From a bacterium (GTDB lineage Bacteria > SZUA-79 > Acidulodesulfobacterales > Acidulodesulfobacteraceae), in contig JAJYJI010000001.1 of NCBI GenBank assembly GCA_021789605.1, positions 113,880 through 177,879 on the forward strand: a stretch of DNA of 64,000 nt, written 5' to 3'. The notes beneath the pieces were generated by a model. The model was given only the letters and a program-made list of their open reading frames with translations, did no database searches and was not told where the DNA came from. Below, in pieces: positions 34,998 to 42,894 of this stretch (its first letter is position 1; each line of letters starts with the position of its first letter). The position numbers and the translations under genes were made by a program.

Positions 34998-36902
34998 ATG
35001 TCGTCGTCTTATAATGAAAACGGAATATTAAAAGAACAGAAAAGCAGGATAAATTTGCTGGCGGTTATAGTTGCGGCATTGCTTTTCATATTAATCCTAA
35101 GGCTTTTTTACCTGCAGGTCATAAGAGGCGGCTACTATTACAGATTAGCGAAAGACAATGCGACCAGGGTCATATATCTTACCGCCCCCAGAGGAAACAT
35201 ACTTTCGTCCGGCGGGAAAATTTTCGTCGACGACGAATCGTCTTTTAACGTCGCCGTTACCTTATCGCGCGTAAAAGATTTAAAAACCGAGCTTGCGTTT
35301 CTTTCCGGGCTGATGCATAAAAATTACGGGAAACTTTTAAGAAAAGTCAAAAAAGAAGAATTTTTGCCTTCTTACGAGCCTATTATCTTAATCCGCAATA
35401 TTTCCCTTAAAGGACTGTCGAAGTTTGAAGTAAATAAAATGTTTTTAAGAGGTTTTTTTGTAGCTAAAATTCCTATAAGGCATTATCCTTACATAAAAAT
35501 GGGAGCCCAAATATTCGGTTACGTCGGTCCGGTTTCTTCGGCGCAGTTAAAAGATAAAAAATACGGCTATCTTAATTCTTCGGATATTTTAGGAGAAACC
35601 GGACTTGAATACTACTATCAGAAATACCTGCACGGAAAAGACGGGGAAAAACGCATCGTGGTTAATTCCGGCGGAGAACCCATAGGCCGCATAGTCATTA
35701 AAAAGCCGGTTATGGGCGCAAATATATACACTACCCTTGATTTCTCCCTGCAGAAGCTTGCTTATAAACTTATGAAAAAAAGGGAAGGCGCCGTTATCGC
35801 CGTAAATCCTGCCGACGGGAAAATCCTTGCCATGGTATCTACTCCGTCTTTCAATCCGTTTTACTTTTCCGAAGGCATCAGCCAAAAGCACTGGGACGGC
35901 ATTATTCATAACGACGAACATCCTTTGGAAAACAAGGCGATTCAAAACGCTCTGGCTCCCGGTTCCACGTTTAAAGTGGTCGGCGCCTTAACCGCATTAT
36001 CTTTGCATTTAATTACTCCGCAGGAAAAAATCTATTCAGGCCCTGTGTTTAAATTGGGCGACGCCGTTTTTTACAACTGGAATCCTTATCAGAACTCTAA
36101 GGTAAATTTATACAGGGCAATAGCGGAATCCGTCGATACTTATTTTTATTCGCTCGGCGTCAGGATAGGAATAAACCAGCTCTCCCATTACGCCCGAAAG
36201 CTCGGCCTCGGAAAAAAAACAGGCATAGACCTGCCTGACGAAAACCCCGGCTTCATACCTACGAAAAAACTCGTTTACGAGAGGTATCGCAGCCGGTGGT
36301 ATAAGGGTTCAACTCTTTCGGCGATAATAGGGCAGAGTTACGACCTTGTTTCTCCCATACAGCTATTAATGGCGTACAGCGCAATCGCTAACGGCGGCAA
36401 ACTTTACAGGCCGTTTCTGTTAAAGAAGGTCGTTTCTCAGGACGGCAGGATATTGAAAGAAATGAAACCGAAATTTATAAAAAACATAGGCATTAAAGAA
36501 AGCTATCTAAGCGCGGTAAAAAAAGGCCTTTGCGACGTCGTAAGCAAAGACTACGGAACCGCGGTAAACGCAAGGATAAAAGGCGTAAAATTTTGCGGGA
36601 AGACAGGAACCGCTCAGATTATATCCAAAACGTATTCGATTTACAATATAAAATATATACCGAGAAAATACAGAGATAACGCATGGTTTGTAGGTTTTGC
36701 CCCTTTTAAGGACCCAAAAATAGCCGTCGTGGTGCTCGATATGCACGCCAGATTCCTTGGCGCTAACGCCGCCGTTATCGCCAAGAAAATAGTAGAAAAA
36801 TATTTAGAGCAAAAAGGCTTATGGAAACCGCCCGCCCATAAAAAAACGAATAATAAAAAGGGCAAAAACAAATTGCCGAGTTTTATATATACAAGTTTTT
36901 AA
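34998..36902 (+). CDS. mrdA: penicillin-binding protein 2 (MrdA)
   Basis: A 634-residue class B transpeptidase of the elongasome. One N-terminal membrane span (INLLAVIVAALLFILILRLFYLQVI) is followed by the RGNIL...-type pedestal start and a dimerisation domain (GETGLEYYYQKYLHGKDGE). The active site is SxxK in APGSTFKVVGAL near residue 320, then SVD of AIAESVDTYFYSLG, and KTG in FCGKTGTAQI near 537. Its C-terminus is Lys/Asn-rich. rodA follows 30 nt later, the standard pairing. Confidence 0.96.
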   Translation: MSSSYNENGILKEQKSRINLLAVIVAALLFILILRLFYLQVIRGGYYYRLAKDNATRVIYLTAPRGNILSSGGKIFVDDESSFNVAVTLSRVKDLKTELAFLSGLMHKNYGKLLRKVKKEEFLPSYEPIILIRNISLKGLSKFEVNKMFLRGFFVAKIPIRHYPYIKMGAQIFGYVGPVSSAQLKDKKYGYLNSSDILGETGLEYYYQKYLHGKDGEKRIVVNSGGEPIGRIVIKKPVMGANIYTTLDFSLQKLAYKLMKKREGAVIAVNPADGKILAMVSTPSFNPFYFSEGISQKHWDGIIHNDEHPLENKAIQNALAPGSTFKVVGALTALSLHLITPQEKIYSGPVFKLGDAVFYNWNPYQNSKVNLYRAIAESVDTYFYSLGVRIGINQLSHYARKLGLGKKTGIDLPDENPGFIPTKKLVYERYRSRWYKGSTLSAIIGQSYDLVSPIQLLMAYSAIANGGKLYRPFLLKKVVSQDGRILKEMKPKFIKNIGIKESYLSAVKKGLCDVVSKDYGTAVNARIKGVKFCGKTGTAQIISKTYSIYNIKYIPRKYRDNAWFVGFAPFKDPKIAVVVLDMHARFLGANAAVIAKKIVEKYLEQKGLWKPPAHKKTNNKKGKNKLPSFIYTSF

Positions 36903-36932
36903 CGTTTAAATTAAGCCTGATTTTGGGAAAGC

Positions 36933-38045
36933 ATGAAAACACTCGATAATAAATACGCAAAAAATTTTGATTATATAATGTTTTTTACCGTGATTTTGAT
37001 TTCGGCGTTCGGAATTATGAATCTTTACGGCTCATTAAGCGTAAATCATAAAGATTTTTTTGACCCGTACGTTATAAAACAGATTATTTGGTTTTTTATA
37101 TCGTTTTTCATTATGGCGGTAATTATAACTATAGATTATAACACCCTTATAGAAGCCGCCTATTATATATACGGCGTCGTTTTTATATTAATTATAGCCG
37201 TACTGCTTAAAGGAAAGATTATGCACGGGGCGTCAAGATGGATTTCTCTGGGTATATTTTCGTTTCAACCTTCGGAACTTATGAAAATATCTTTAGTTTT
37301 TGCCCTTGCCAAATATTTTACCTCCTACGAGAACAAAAAGGGCTATTCTATCGCTGGGCTCATAATGCCCTTTGCTATAATTCTTTTACCAGTTTTGCTG
37401 ATTGCAAAGGAGCCCGACCTCGGGACGGCGCTGATTGTTCTTTTTATCGGCTCTATTATGATTTTCCTTGCGGGCATTAAAAGAAGCGCGGTTATAATTT
37501 TAACGGGACTGGGAGCGGTAGCCGGTCCGTTTTTATGGTTAAGGTTGAAGCCTTATCAAAAAAGCAGGATACTTATTTTTTTGCATCCCGCCAAAGACTA
37601 TCTCGGGGCGGGCTACAACATAATACAATCCGAGATTGCCGTGGGGTCGGGAAGGATTTTCGGCGAGGGATTCGGAAAAGGTTCGCAGAGCGTATTAAAT
37701 TTTTTGCCGGCAAAGCATACGGATTTTATTTTTTCTACGTTTATGCAGCAGTTCGGTTTTGCGGGGGGGCTAATCCTCATAGGACTTTATTTTATCCTTA
37801 TAATCAGAGGATTCAAAATAGTTTACAGAACAAAAAAAATACAAGGATTCTTGCTCGGCGGAGGCGCCCTCGGAATAATTACGTTTCATACGATAATCAA
37901 TATGTTTATGACGGTAGGGATGCTGCCCGTCGTCGGGGTTCCGCTTCCATTCTTCAGTTACGGGGGGACTTCTCTGGTGGTTGACATGTCCGCAGTCGCC
38001 ATACTCTTAAATATTTCCATGAGAAGATATAAATTTCAATCATAA
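36933..38045 (+). CDS. rodA: peptidoglycan glycosyltransferase RodA
   Basis: A 370-residue SEDS-family polymerase with ten hydrophobic spans. Family landmarks are HGASRWISLGIFSFQPSELMK near residue 92, LIAKEPDLGTALIVL near 155 (the catalytic Asp is in this region), and KHTDFIFSTFMQQFGFAGG near 262. The last landmark is VGVPLPFFSYGGTSLVVDM near 337. It works with PBP2 (upstream gene) to make glycan strands along the cell cylinder. Confidence 0.96.
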   Translation: MKTLDNKYAKNFDYIMFFTVILISAFGIMNLYGSLSVNHKDFFDPYVIKQIIWFFISFFIMAVIITIDYNTLIEAAYYIYGVVFILIIAVLLKGKIMHGASRWISLGIFSFQPSELMKISLVFALAKYFTSYENKKGYSIAGLIMPFAIILLPVLLIAKEPDLGTALIVLFIGSIMIFLAGIKRSAVIILTGLGAVAGPFLWLRLKPYQKSRILIFLHPAKDYLGAGYNIIQSEIAVGSGRIFGEGFGKGSQSVLNFLPAKHTDFIFSTFMQQFGFAGGLILIGLYFILIIRGFKIVYRTKKIQGFLLGGGALGIITFHTIINMFMTVGMLPVVGVPLPFFSYGGTSLVVDMSAVAILLNISMRRYKFQS

Positions 38046-38099
38046 TAAATAACGATAAATAAGTATATATAAGCCGCGTGTTTTTTTTCAGAGGATAAC

Positions 38100-38594
38100 A
38101 TGAAAAATCGTAAAAATTTTAATATTTATATATTCATAGCTTCTTTTTTCTATATCGGGTTTTTTCCCTACGCGCCCGGAACGGCAGGCTCGGCGGCGGC
38201 TTTTTTATTATATATAACTTTTTTAAGATTTTTAAATCCTTATTATTATATTGCGTCGTGCCTCATAATATTTGTATCGGGAATTTATTTTTCTGCGGAA
38301 GCCGAAAAAATATCCGGCATAAAGGACCCGCCGTTTGTCGTAATAGACGAAGCGTTCGGATATCTGGCAACGATGTCGGTTGTTTTATGGATGCGTTTTT
38401 CGCCGCTTCAATCCGTTCTTTACGGCCTTTGCGGCCTTGCGCTGTTCAGATTTTTCGATATATCGAAGCCTTTCCCCATAGGATATATAGACAAAAACGT
38501 TTCGGGCGGCTTAGGCATTATGCTGGACGATGCCGCCGCGGCCGTTTTCTCTCTAATAATTTTGCGGTTTATAACGATATTAAATTTTAAATAA
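38100..38594 (+). CDS. pgpA: phosphatidylglycerophosphatase A
   Basis: A 164-residue membrane enzyme that removes phosphate from PGP to make phosphatidylglycerol. The motifs are SFFYIGFFPYAPGTAGS near the N-terminus, DPPFVVIDEAFGYLATM near residue 79, and RFFDISKPFPIGYIDKNVSGGLGIMLDDAAAAV near 119-150; these Asp/Glu residues form the predicted metal site. It precedes cinA by 40 nt, the frequent pgpA-cinA-recA order. Confidence 0.94.
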   Translation: MKNRKNFNIYIFIASFFYIGFFPYAPGTAGSAAAFLLYITFLRFLNPYYYIASCLIIFVSGIYFSAEAEKISGIKDPPFVVIDEAFGYLATMSVVLWMRFSPLQSVLYGLCGLALFRFFDISKPFPIGYIDKNVSGGLGIMLDDAAAAVFSLIILRFITILNFK

Positions 38595-38634
38595 GTTGAA
38601 CGGCAATTGAATAAAATGTTAAAATAATATCCAA

Positions 38635-39885
38635 ATGGATATTAAAATTCTCGTTATTGCGGACAATCACAATTTTGCGCGGGCGGGAGAGGCCGTCAAA
38701 GAACTTTCCGACGTGCTTTCCAATTATAATCTTGGATTTAAAGAAGCCGTGATTATGCCTGAAAGCCAGAAAGAAGGCATATATAAGATTATGTCGTACA
38801 TGGCTTCCGGCGATTCCTTCGTTATCGTATGCGGGGGCATAAATGACGACAGCCGCATAACTCAGGAGACGGCCGCCGCCGTTTTTAAAAAAGAACTCAT
38901 CAGAAGCAAAGACGCGGCAGATTTAATGATGCTTGTTTACGAGTCGAATAAAAAGCAGTTTAATCCGTCAAACGAAAAAACATGTTATTTTCCGGAAAAT
39001 TCTTTTATCATACCTAACCAGAATTCTGGAATTTCCGGTTTTTATATGACCGAGCCCGTATTTTTCGCGGCTATGCCGCTCGAACCCAAAAACGCGGTAA
39101 ATATGTTTAAAAACCATATACTAGGAAAAATGCTGGGCAAACTCGGCATCAATTATTTTATAAGATTAAGAAAATATAAATTATTCGGACTGAAAGAAAA
39201 AGAATTCGACAATCTTTTCGAAAAACTAAAAAAAATAGAGGAATATGACCTGAGTTATGAATTTTCATACGGAGAATTTATAATATCTGCGGCGGTAAAC
39301 GGGATTTCGACCCAAAAGCTTAATGAAAATATTAAAACGACGGATAACAAGGTCCACGGTATTTTTAAAGACTATCTTTACGGCTACGACGACGACGAAC
39401 TTCATATAGTATGCTCGTATCTTCTTAAGGAAAACGGCGCTAAAATTGCCGTCGCGGAATCCCTGACCGGGGGTTATATTTCGGACAAGCTGACGGATAT
39501 GCCGGGAGCTTCGGCTTATTTCGTTTACGGCGGCGTTGTATATTCAAATAAAGCAAAAACGGACATTCTGGGCGTCGATAACGACGTTATAGAAAAAGAC
39601 GGCGCGGTATCGGAAAAATGCGCGATGGAGATGGCTTCCAAAGTCAGGGAAAAGGCGTCCGCGGATATAGGCATTGCGGTGACCGGCTTTGCCGGTCCAA
39701 AGACCGAATATGACAATTTTCCGGTAGGAACGGTCTTTATAGCGCTTTCGAGCCCTAAAGTAAAAGAGGTAAGAAAATATTTATTTTCCGGAACGCGCGC
39801 GGATATTAAGGCTTATACGGCAAAAATGGCGCTGTTTTGGATATACAGGCTTATAGTCGGAACGCAGAACCGTAACGAAATTTAA
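38635..39885 (+). CDS. cinA: CinA-like protein with C-terminal nicotinamide-nucleotide amidase
   Basis: 416 residues. The C-terminal ~160 form a normal PncC domain: AVAESLTGGYISDKLTDMPGASAYFVYGGVVYSNKAK with the catalytic Ser/Lys region, and GIAVTGFAGP. This domain deamidates NMN in pyridine nucleotide salvage. The N-terminal part corresponds to the CinA molybdopterin-binding-like (COG1058) domain but is divergent. VCGGINDDSRITQETAAAVF preserves the GG(L/I)..T.DD.T-like motif only loosely. Position just before recA is the classic one. Confidence 0.88.
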   Translation: MDIKILVIADNHNFARAGEAVKELSDVLSNYNLGFKEAVIMPESQKEGIYKIMSYMASGDSFVIVCGGINDDSRITQETAAAVFKKELIRSKDAADLMMLVYESNKKQFNPSNEKTCYFPENSFIIPNQNSGISGFYMTEPVFFAAMPLEPKNAVNMFKNHILGKMLGKLGINYFIRLRKYKLFGLKEKEFDNLFEKLKKIEEYDLSYEFSYGEFIISAAVNGISTQKLNENIKTTDNKVHGIFKDYLYGYDDDELHIVCSYLLKENGAKIAVAESLTGGYISDKLTDMPGASAYFVYGGVVYSNKAKTDILGVDNDVIEKDGAVSEKCAMEMASKVREKASADIGIAVTGFAGPKTEYDNFPVGTVFIALSSPKVKEVRKYLFSGTRADIKAYTAKMALFWIYRLIVGTQNRNEI

Positions 39886-39886
39886 C

Positions 39887-39915
39887 TTGATAATATTTCA
39901 TTTTTAGGATATAAC
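39887..39915 (+). promoter_or_regulatory. candidate recA promoter
   Basis: TTGATA, a 17-nt spacer, and TATAAC precede recA by about 107 nt. This places the start site near 39922, before the pentanucleotide repeat. No clear SOS (LexA) box was seen near it. Confidence 0.55.
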
Positions 39916-39951
39916 TTTTAAATAAATTTCTTAAAGCGCTCCTTAATAAAA

Positions 39952-40001
39952 AAAATAAAATAAAATAAAATAAAATGAAATGAAATAAAATGAAATAAAA
40001 T
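39952..40001 (+). repeat. pentanucleotide microsatellite (AAAAT/GAAAT) in the recA leader
   Basis: Ten consecutive 5-bp units, seven AAAAT and three GAAAT, end 21 nt before the recA ATG. T falls at every fifth base from 39956 to 40001. The repeat lies between the putative promoter and the GAGG ribosome site, so changes in unit number would alter leader length but not reading frame. Confidence 0.95.
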
Positions 40002-40022
40002 AAATTAAAACGAGGAATAAAA

Positions 40023-41087
40023 ATGTCTTTAAAATCTAACGACGTTAAAGATAACAAAGAAAGCAAAGAAAGCAGGGCAAAAGAGCAGCCTTTGCACGAC
40101 CAGAAAATTAAAGCTCTGGACCTTGCAATCGCACAGATTGAAAAGCAGTTCGGGGTCGGGGCGGTAATGAAATTGGGCGGCAAGCCCCCCGCGGAAAATA
40201 TACAGTCTATTCCCACCGGTTCGTTATCCTTAGATATAGCCTTGGGAATCGGCGGGATACCGAAGGGCAGGGTTATCGAAATATTCGGTCCGGAATCTTC
40301 CGGCAAGACGACCCTTACCCTTCAGATAGTCGCCCAGGCTCAGAAAAAAGGAGGAATCGCCGCTTTTATAGACGCCGAACACGCTTTAGACTTGAATTAC
40401 GCGAAAAAAATAGGCGTAAACGTGGATGAACTTTTGGTTTCCCAGCCGGGTACGGGCGAAGAAGCACTAGAGATTGCCGATTCCCTCGTGAGGTCCGGCT
40501 CCATAGACGTTTTAGTAATAGACTCAGTCGCCGCGCTTGTCCCTAAAGCAGAAATAGAAGGAGAAATGGGAGACGCGCATATGGGGCTTCAAGCCAGGCT
40601 TATGTCTCAGGCGTTAAGAAAACTTACGTCCGCGATAGCAAAATCTAATACCTCGGTTATATTTATCAACCAGATAAGAATGAAGATAGGCGTGATGTTC
40701 GGTTCGCCTGAGACCACGACCGGAGGGAACGCCCTTAAATTTTATTCTTCCGTCCGGATAGACATAAGGCGGATAGGCTCCATTAAAAAAGGAGACGAAG
40801 TCGTCGGTTCGCGCACTAAAGCAAGAATAGTTAAAAATAAAGTTGCCCCGCCGTTTAAAGAGGCGGAATTCGATATAATATACGACAGCGGAATATCTTT
40901 GGAAGGCGACATAGTAGATATCGGCTCGGACTGCGGCATAATAGAAAAATCCGGAACATGGTTCAGTTACGGCAAGGAAAGATTGGGTCAGGGACGGGAA
41001 GCCGCCAAAGAAACGCTTAAAAATAATCCCGTTTTGCGGGACGAGATATATTCGAAAATTTCGGAAAAATTCAATCTTAAAGCATAA
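40023..41087 (+). CDS. recA: recombinase A
   Basis: A 354-residue recombinase for strand exchange and SOS activation. The sequence [21 protein letters not shown] starts the core. [13 protein letters not shown] (Walker A) is near residue 90, [21 protein letters not shown] (Walker B, L1 loop) near 163, and [37 protein letters not shown] (L2) near 218. An unusually charged N-terminal tail ([19 protein letters not shown]) of ~25 residues precedes the usual start. The following genes pilT, recX and alaS form a common recA-recX-alaS neighbourhood with pilT inserted. Confidence 0.98.
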   Translation: MSLKSNDVKDNKESKESRAKEQPLHDQKIKALDLAIAQIEKQFGVGAVMKLGGKPPAENIQSIPTGSLSLDIALGIGGIPKGRVIEIFGPESSGKTTLTLQIVAQAQKKGGIAAFIDAEHALDLNYAKKIGVNVDELLVSQPGTGEEALEIADSLVRSGSIDVLVIDSVAALVPKAEIEGEMGDAHMGLQARLMSQALRKLTSAIAKSNTSVIFINQIRMKIGVMFGSPETTTGGNALKFYSSVRIDIRRIGSIKKGDEVVGSRTKARIVKNKVAPPFKEAEFDIIYDSGISLEGDIVDIGSDCGIIEKSGTWFSYGKERLGQGREAAKETLKNNPVLRDEIYSKISEKFNLKA

Positions 41088-41138
41088 ATCTTAAAGCATA
41101 AATATAACAGCGGCAGGGAGGATTGACGGATTACGCCA

Positions 41139-42374
41139 ATGAACGAACAATCTAATGAGCAGACGACTTTTATAGAAGCTCTTTTAAGAGCCGCCACTGA
41201 GGCGCGCTCGTCGGATATACACCTTAAGGTGAATTCCTATCCTATCTTCAGAATAGACGGCGATATATACAGGCAGGAAAAGTTCGGCGTAATGTCTAAA
41301 GATATGATAGAAAAAATCGCCGGCAGCATGATGGACAAGCATCAGCTTGGAGTATTTCAGGAAAATAGGGACGTTGACCTTGCGTACAGCCTTTCAGGCG
41401 TCGGGAGATTCAGGGTGAACATATATTCCCAAAGAAATTCATTAAGCATCGCAATGAGATATATACCGTTCGATATTCCGGCTTTCGATTCGCTTAATCT
41501 CCCAAAGATTATTAAATCCGTCGCGATGAAAGAAAGAGGGCTTATTCTTGTAACCGGAATAACCGGAAGCGGAAAATCCACGACCCTTGCATCCATGATA
41601 GATTATATCAACAACAATAAACCCGTCAATATAATAACCATAGAGGACCCCATAGAATACCTTCATCAGGATATAAAGGCCGCGATTAATCAGCGGGAAC
41701 TCGGCATGGACATTTATTCTTTTTCCAGAGGCTTGAGGGAAGCTTTAAGGCAGGACCCGGACGTCATCCTCGTGGGTGAGATGAGGGACCTCGAAACCAT
41801 AGAAACCGCTATAACGGCGGCGGAAACGGGGCATCTCGTTATGAGCACGCTTCATACCTTGGACGCGCAGGAAACCATAAACAGAATTATCGGCGTGTTC
41901 CCGCCTTATCAGCAAAAACAGATTAGGATGCAGCTTGCGTCGGTAATTTCGGCGGTAATATCCCAAAGGCTTATAGTTAGAGCCGATAAACACGGGCGGC
42001 TTCCCTCCATAGAAATAATGATCGGAACGGAGACAATAAAAGAATGTATTGCCGATGAAGACAAAACCTCAACCATAAGGGACTTTATAAAAAGCGGAAC
42101 CGTTCAATACGGAATGCAGACGTTCGACCAGTCCCTTTACAGTTTCTATAAAGAGGGCTTGATAACCTACGAAGACGCCCTGGCGGAATCTTCGTCTCCC
42201 AACGACCTCGCGTTGTTGATATCAGGCGTCAATTCTTCGACGGACGGCATCGGTTTCGGAGACGAGGATGGCAGGGAAAAGGACGGTGCGGCAAAAACAG
42301 GCGCTTCCGGCGCCGCCGGTTCCCCGTCTTCCGGCCAGAGCGCCGGCTCTCAAAGCGTATATCGGAGCAATTGA
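41139..42374 (+). CDS. pilT: type IV pilus retraction ATPase PilT
   Basis: A 411-residue hexameric ATPase that depolymerises type IV pili for twitching. The N-terminal PAS-like domain (SSDIHLKVNSYPIFRIDGDI) is followed by LVTGITGSGKSTTLASMIDYIN (Walker A), ITIEDPIEYLH, and INQRELGMDIYSFSRGLREALRQDPDVILVGEMRD (Asp and Walker B boxes). ETGHLVMSTLHT and the AIRNLI-equivalent region IRDFIKSG follow. The C-terminal ~50 residues are low-complexity Gly/Ala/Ser. No pilin genes are near. The TPR lipoprotein at 8.2 kb may be a partner. Confidence 0.93.
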   Translation: MNEQSNEQTTFIEALLRAATEARSSDIHLKVNSYPIFRIDGDIYRQEKFGVMSKDMIEKIAGSMMDKHQLGVFQENRDVDLAYSLSGVGRFRVNIYSQRNSLSIAMRYIPFDIPAFDSLNLPKIIKSVAMKERGLILVTGITGSGKSTTLASMIDYINNNKPVNIITIEDPIEYLHQDIKAAINQRELGMDIYSFSRGLREALRQDPDVILVGEMRDLETIETAITAAETGHLVMSTLHTLDAQETINRIIGVFPPYQQKQIRMQLASVISAVISQRLIVRADKHGRLPSIEIMIGTETIKECIADEDKTSTIRDFIKSGTVQYGMQTFDQSLYSFYKEGLITYEDALAESSSPNDLALLISGVNSSTDGIGFGDEDGREKDGAAKTGASGAAGSPSSGQSAGSQSVYRSN

Positions 42375-42375
42375 T

Positions 42376-42879
42376 TTGAAAATATCGCCGGAAAGTATTT
42401 CAAAAAGAAAATCTAAAGCGCTCGTGTCGGCCATGGACTATTCGCTCGGGCTTATATCCGCCAAATCCTATTCGGAAAAACAGATTGCCGAAAAACTTAT
42501 AAAAAAAGGATTTTCGACCGGAGACGCCGGCAAATCGATTAAAAAATTAAAAGAATACGGTTATATAAACGACGAAAAATTTGGGGAACGCCTTATAGAA
42601 AACGGTAAAAGAAAACTTACCGGAAGAATAAAATTAAGCTATGAATTATATACAAAAGGAATTAATAAAAACTTAAGAGACGAACTCATCGAAAAGTTCT
42701 ATACCGAAGATGAAGAAAAGGAAATCGCCGTTAAAGCTATGGATAAAAAGCAGGTATCGTTAATAAAATACAGGGAAAACGAACTGATATTCAAAAAGAA
42801 ACTGTACGATTTTTTGCAGGGCAGGGGATTTTCATCGGGAATAATAGAAGATATTTTAAATTCCAATAAATCTAATTAA
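42376..42879 (+). CDS. recX: RecA regulator RecX
   Basis: RecX binds RecA filaments and dampens them. The ORF track start lies 107 nt inside pilT. A TTG codon just after the pilT stop, 8 nt downstream of GGAG, gives 167 residues starting MKISPESISK, normal for RecX. Repeated three-helix units are visible: ALVSAMDYSLGLISAKSYSEKQIAEKLIKKGFS, IKKLKEYGYINDEKFGERLIEN, and GRIKLSYELYTKGINKNLRDELI. It is only 16 nt from alaS. Confidence 0.85.
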   Translation: MKISPESISKRKSKALVSAMDYSLGLISAKSYSEKQIAEKLIKKGFSTGDAGKSIKKLKEYGYINDEKFGERLIENGKRKLTGRIKLSYELYTKGINKNLRDELIEKFYTEDEEKEIAVKAMDKKQVSLIKYRENELIFKKKLYDFLQGRGFSSGIIEDILNSNKSN

Positions 42880-42894
42880 AAATTTTAAAAATCC

